Shown one piece after another: positions 60,560 through 64,000 of a DNA stretch of 64,000 nucleotides. The position numbers and the translations under genes were made by a program. The notes under the pieces are model-generated. The model saw only the letters and a program-made list of their open reading frames with translations. It was not told the origin of the DNA and searched no databases. This stretch comes from Chloroflexota bacterium (GTDB lineage Bacteria; Chloroflexota; Dehalococcoidia; SM23-28-2; RBG-16-64-32). The stretch's first letter is position 1. Each line of letters begins with the position of its first letter. The stretch covers positions 1 to 64,000 of the forward strand of contig JAJCYV010000010.1 of the NCBI GenBank assembly GCA_029262695.1, in the 5' to 3' direction.

Positions 60560-61900
60560 ATGGATCTGAAGATGCAGTACGCAACGGCCAGCGACGGCGT
60601 GCGAATCGCGTACGGAACGGCGGGCGACGGGCCAACGGTTGTCCGGGTGCCGAGCCTGCCGTTCAGCCATAGCCAGCGGGAATGGGAGAACGGCAGCGAT
60701 TTCTACGAAAAGCTGGCCGACAAATGGCGCATCGTTCAGTTCGATCCACGCGGGATTGGCCTGTCAGAGCGGAACGTTGATGACTTCTCGCTGGAGAAGC
60801 GAATGCTGGACATCGACGCCGTGCTGGACAAGCTGGACGTTGGAGCAGTTCCGCTGCACGGGATCGGCTGGAGCGGACCGCTGGTGGTGACGTACGCGGT
60901 GCGGCACCCGGAGCGCGTATCGCACCTGATCCTGGACGACTCCCACGCGCGGACCCAGGATTTCATGAACATGCCGCAGATCCGCGCGCTTGACCAGCTG
61001 ACCGGACAGTGGGACACGTTCCTGGAGTACCTGGTGTACATGATCTATGGCTACGGCCGTGAGCAGGCAGCGCCGATCGTGGAATACATGCGGGCGTGCG
61101 TGTCACCCGAGGGCGCGCAGCTCATCTTCGAGAACGCCCGCGGTGACGACGTGTCCGACCTGTTGCCGCAGGTGACGCAACCGTCGCTCGTCGTGCAGCA
61201 CAAGGGGATGACAGACCAGTCTGAGGAGTCGGGGCGGGAGCTTGCCGCGCTCATGCCGAATGCCAGCCTCGTTATGCTGGACGGCCAGGCAGCGGACGAC
61301 ACCGACCGCATCATTCACGCGATCGCCGACTTCCTGGGCACGGAGCACGCCGAGCACCACGCCCCGAAGACGGCCGCGACGCCCCCTTCGACGGCCTCCG
61401 GAGTGCGGACGATTCTCTTCACGGACCTGGTGAGCCACTCGGAGATGATGTCCCGGCTGGGTGACGAGCAGGGGCGAAAGGTGCTGCGCGAGCACGAAGA
61501 TGTGACGCGGCGCCTGTTGAGCGAGTACGGCGGCGACGAGGTGAAGTCGATGGGTGACGGGTTCATGGCCTCGTTCGGCTCGGTGACGAAGGGTGTGGAG
61601 TGCGCTATCGCGCTGCAAAGGGCGTTCGCCAGGCACAACGAGAGCGGCGACGAGCCGCTGACCGTCCGTGTCGGCCTGAACGTGGGAGAGCCGATAGAGG
61701 ACGGCGGCGACCTGTTCGGGGCGACGGTGATCATGGCGGCGCGCATTGCGGCCAAGGCCGAGGCGGCCGAGATACTGGTGGCGAACGCCGTCCGCGAGCT
61801 ATCGGCGGGTAAGGGTTTTCTGTTCGCCGACCGCGGCGACTTCGTGGCGAAGGGCTTCGAGGAGCCGGTGCGCGTGTACGAAGTGCGCTGGCGCGACTAG
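60560..61900 (+). CDS. Alpha/beta hydrolase fused to class III nucleotidyl cyclase
   Basis: A 446-residue soluble fusion. Residues about 1-265 are an alpha/beta hydrolase with FDPRGIGLSE and the nucleophile region HGIGWSGPLVV near 98; the usual G-x-S-x-G ends with Pro instead of Gly. Residues about 285-446 are the cyclase domain: the metal Asp in LFTDLVSHSEMM, Lys and Asp in VKSMGDGFMASF. The transition-state Asn of NxxxR appears replaced by Ile in TVIMAARIA, while the Arg is kept, so activity needs testing. GATAAT (60548-60553) ends 6 nt before the ATG, consistent with a leaderless transcript. It may sense a ligand through the hydrolase-like domain. Confidence 0.85.
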   Translation: MDLKMQYATASDGVRIAYGTAGDGPTVVRVPSLPFSHSQREWENGSDFYEKLADKWRIVQFDPRGIGLSERNVDDFSLEKRMLDIDAVLDKLDVGAVPLHGIGWSGPLVVTYAVRHPERVSHLILDDSHARTQDFMNMPQIRALDQLTGQWDTFLEYLVYMIYGYGREQAAPIVEYMRACVSPEGAQLIFENARGDDVSDLLPQVTQPSLVVQHKGMTDQSEESGRELAALMPNASLVMLDGQAADDTDRIIHAIADFLGTEHAEHHAPKTAATPPSTASGVRTILFTDLVSHSEMMSRLGDEQGRKVLREHEDVTRRLLSEYGGDEVKSMGDGFMASFGSVTKGVECAIALQRAFARHNESGDEPLTVRVGLNVGEPIEDGGDLFGATVIMAARIAAKAEAAEILVANAVRELSAGKGFLFADRGDFVAKGFEEPVRVYEVRWRD

Positions 61901-61912
61901 CGCGCTCTGTCT

Positions 61913-61943
61913 GTCAACGGATCGGGGAGCGGATAAACGGATT
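61913..61943. repeat. Dispersed repeat, GTCAACGGAT family, copy 3
   Basis: GTCAACGGATCGGGGAGCGG followed by ATAAACGGATT. It lies directly behind the hydrolase-cyclase stop codon. Confidence 0.65.
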
Positions 61944-61985
61944 GCGTTGTGCTGCGCCCTTGCGACAGCACGAGCCGGCTGTGTC

Positions 61986-62714
61986 CTACGGGCCCGTCGG
62001 GGTGCTGGGCGGGATCAGCGCGCGGACTTCATCCTCCATGCGCTGTTTCGCCTCCGGGATGGTGGTGCCATCGCGGAGGGCGAAGGGCTTGCCGATGGTG
62101 ACGTGCACGGCCGCCGGGCGCGACGCCGGCTCGCCGGGCGGCAGGATGTTGCTGGCGCCCTGGATATGCAGCGGCAGGACAGGAACGCGCTGACCGAGGG
62201 CGAGGATGGCGGGGCCGCCGCGGAACGGCAGTAGCCCGCCGCTGCGGGAGCGCTGGCCCTCCGGGAAGATGAGGAGCGACCAGTGGTGGTGCAGAAGCCA
62301 CTGCGAGTAGGCGAGCGCTTCGCGGCCGCCGCCGCGGGTGATCGGGAAGGCGTTGTAGCGCAGCGAGTGGAGCATCCCCTTGACCCGGTCGCGGTACATG
62401 CGGTCGGCGGCGGCGACGATCGCCGTGCGGCCCCAGAGGTCGCGGGGCAGGGCGTTGAGGACGATGACGGTGTCGAAGTGGCTGGTGTGGTTGGCGATGA
62501 TGAGGAGCGGGTTTTCGGCGCCTTCCAGGTTCTCCTGCCCCTCGATCGTGAGCGGGCGGCAGAACGCCTTGATGTGCTTGTCGACGTCCCAGCGGCGGAG
62601 GGCGCGGCGGTAGAGGCGTGCGGGCAGGCTCAGCGCCCAGCGATGCGGCTGTGCTTCGACGAGACCGGCCTGCGCGCGCCGTTCAGCCGGGCTTAGAGAT
62701 GCGTCCTGCTGCAT
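61986..62714 (-). CDS. 1-acyl-sn-glycerol-3-phosphate acyltransferase-like protein
   Basis: A 242-residue PlsC-family acyltransferase. The catalytic motif NHTSHFD (HxxxxD) lies near 74-80, and motif III FPEGQRS near 150. Further conserved blocks are AFPITRGGGREAL and VPVLPLHIQGA. It lacks a clear N-terminal TM helix but may associate with the membrane. It could acylate lysophosphatidate in phospholipid synthesis or another acceptor. The ATG at 62714 follows AGGG; the longer reading has no ribosome site. It lies downstream of the AAA+ gene. Confidence 0.9.
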   Translation of the reverse strand: MQQDASLSPAERRAQAGLVEAQPHRWALSLPARLYRRALRRWDVDKHIKAFCRPLTIEGQENLEGAENPLLIIANHTSHFDTVIVLNALPRDLWGRTAIVAAADRMYRDRVKGMLHSLRYNAFPITRGGGREALAYSQWLLHHHWSLLIFPEGQRSRSGGLLPFRGGPAILALGQRVPVLPLHIQGASNILPPGEPASRPAAVHVTIGKPFALRDGTTIPEAKQRMEDEVRALIPPSTPTGP

Positions 62715-62800
62715 GGCTGCCCTCCCCTTGCCCCCCACTAGGTGAAAGTTCTCGAAGTATACAGGCTTGCGGAGAAATAGCAAGCCATCCCATCCCCGCC

Positions 62801-62829
62801 GGGCGCGGCGAGCAGCGCCCCTACGCGGG
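62801..62829 (+). repeat. CCCCTACG-tailed palindrome
   Basis: GGGCGC-GGCGAGCA-GCGCCC-CTACGCGGG, between plsC-like and AAA+ genes. Confidence 0.78.
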
Positions 62830-62845
62830 TGACTTTGCCGGAGCG

Positions 62846-64000
62846 TTAGCCGCGGTACTGGTAGCGGCCGCCGACGCGGTCTTTGTTGAGGCGCTTGTTG
62901 AGGTGGAGGCCTTCGAGGATGAACTCGACGGCGCCGGCCAGTTGCGGCTGGCTCTCGCCCGGCTTCAGCTTCTCGACGGCGGCTTCGAGGCCCTCGGCGT
63001 CCTTGAGCAGCTTCACGTACTCCTTCGAGGGTGTCATGTCGGAGACTTCGACGGAGTAGCCGGCCTTGAACCTGGCGACGATCGTCTCCAGTTCGCCGAG
63101 GCTGAAGTAGTGGTTGAAGACGGCGAGGACGGCGCCCTGGATGAGCCGATCTATGATCTGCTCTTCGCGGCCATCATCGACGGTCTCGAACTCGATCTTG
63201 CCGGTGAGCGACGGCAGCACGAACGGCAGGTCGCTGACGCGGGGCACGACTTCCTTGTCCTTGAGGCGGATGGCGCGGCGCATGGCGTTGGCGAGGAGCG
63301 CCTCGTAGTCGGCGATGGAAGCGCGGACGGAGACGCCGGAGCGCTGGTTGATGTCGGGGCTGCGGCGGGCGAGGCGGGTGATCTCGACGACGATCTCTTT
63401 CATGTACGACGGGACAGTGACGGCGCGGTCGATGTCGTCGTCGAAGTGGCTACGCTCCTGCTCGACGATGGCGATCTCGGACTCCGGGGTGCGCGGGTAG
63501 TGGGTGCGGATCTGGGCTCCGTAGCGGTCTTTCAGAGGGGTGATGATGCGGCCGCGGTTCGTGTAGTCCTCCGGGTTGGCGGAGGCGACGACGACGACGT
63601 CCAGCGGGAGGCGAATGCGATAGCCGCGGATCTGGACGTCGCGCTCTTCCATGATGTTGAGGAGGCCGACCTGGATGCGTTCGGCGAGGTCCGGCAGCTC
63701 GTTGATGCAGAAGATGCCGCGGTTGTGGCGCGGAATGAGGCCGTAGTGGATCGTCAGCTCGTCGGAGAGGTAGCGGCCCTCTGCGACCTTGATCGGGTCG
63801 ACTTCACCGATGAGGTCGGCGATCGTGATGTCCGGAGTGGCCAGCTTTTCGCCGTAACGGCGCTCGCGGCCCAGCCAGACGATCTCGACCTTGTCGCGGT
63901 CCTTCGCCACCAGGCCTCGGCAGCGGGCGCAAATGGGGTCGAACGGGTCGTCGTTGATCTCGCAGCCGGCGATGGCGGGGATCTCGTCGTCGAAGAGGTT
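62846..64000 (-). CDS. AAA+ ATPase, magnesium chelatase I/MoxR-like (N-terminus outside window)
   Basis: The C-terminal 384 residues are visible; the reading frame is still open at 64000, so the Walker A part lies outside. Near the visible start a Cys-rich insert (CEINDDPFDPICARCRG) looks like a zinc ribbon. The Walker B region reads RGIFCINELPDL, with Asn in place of the usual Asp before Glu, as seen in this subfamily. Sensor 1 is VVVASANPEDYTNRG and an Arg finger is likely in PLKDRYGAQIR. The C-terminal helical domain follows. It probably partners the VWA protein at 58353. Confidence 0.88.
   Translation of the reverse strand, partial: NLFDDEIPAIAGCEINDDPFDPICARCRGLVAKDRDKVEIVWLGRERRYGEKLATPDITIADLIGEVDPIKVAEGRYLSDELTIHYGLIPRHNRGIFCINELPDLAERIQVGLLNIMEERDVQIRGYRIRLPLDVVVVASANPEDYTNRGRIITPLKDRYGAQIRTHYPRTPESEIAIVEQERSHFDDDIDRAVTVPSYMKEIVVEITRLARRSPDINQRSGVSVRASIADYEALLANAMRRAIRLKDKEVVPRVSDLPFVLPSLTGKIEFETVDDGREEQIIDRLIQGAVLAVFNHYFSLGELETIVARFKAGYSVEVSDMTPSKEYVKLLKDAEGLEAAVEKLKPGESQPQLAGAVEFILEGLHLNKRLNKDRVGGRYQYRG

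Overview
This is a GC-rich bacterial chromosomal window with about 60 supportable protein genes, no rRNA or tRNA that I could see, no CRISPR array and no complete insertion sequence. It looks like an aerobic or microaerobic Chloroflexota, most likely a Dehalococcoidia-type lineage. The reasons are two predicted F420-dependent enzymes, Pro/Thr-rich secreted proteins, a beta-helix protein ending in a dockerin-like repeat, a GreA preceded by an integrase-like SAM domain, and abundant short intergenic palindromes. The taxonomy is an inference from gene content.

Layout. Positions 1-2.7 kb carry an IscA/HesB end, a HAD hydrolase and glutamine-dependent NAD synthetase. 2.9-10.5 kb is the respiratory block: a membrane cupredoxin fusion faces a seven-gene minus-strand aa3 oxidase operon (ctaA-ctaB-ctaC-ctaD-ctaE-coxIV-ctaG) with a good promoter. 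10.6-15.7 kb holds a GreA fusion protein, an ECF sigma/regulator pair, a sortase and a CAP-domain protein. 15.7-23.2 kb holds RsmG, a Yip1 protein, an F420 oxidoreductase, an MFS exporter, an alcohol dehydrogenase and small zinc-ribbon proteins.

24.0-30.4 kb is the most plastic part. It has an EVE/PD-(D/E)XK nuclease of lower GC, an MBL hydrolase with two decayed copies of its own gene start upstream, a 15-bp tandem array, two crotonases and endonuclease V. 30.4-38.9 kb holds RF2 (prfB with a programmed frameshift), a secreted metallopeptidase, RecJ, a LysM/lysozyme-like protein and the NAD(P)HX repair enzyme. 39-49.3 kb has the beta-helix/dockerin protein, a MerR-cyclase-YHS protein, AcpS, a second metallopeptidase, and a GH18-rsmD-coaD-coiled-coil operon. 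49.4-64 kb contains a second GreA, LysS, SerS, a GIY-YIG gene between 70-bp direct repeats, a K+ channel/VWA operon, a hydrolase-cyclase fusion and a partial AAA+ ATPase that probably partners the VWA protein.

Three themes recur. Several plus-strand genes have a -10-like box exactly 6-7 nt before the start codon, suggesting leaderless mRNAs. Intergenic spaces are filled by several short repeat families, one with a constant CCCCTACG tail always in the same orientation, and gene ends next to them have been duplicated. Unusual domain fusions (ABM-TM-cupredoxin, integrase SAM-GreA, MerR-cyclase-YHS, EVE-nuclease, hydrolase-cyclase) are the best candidates for new biology.
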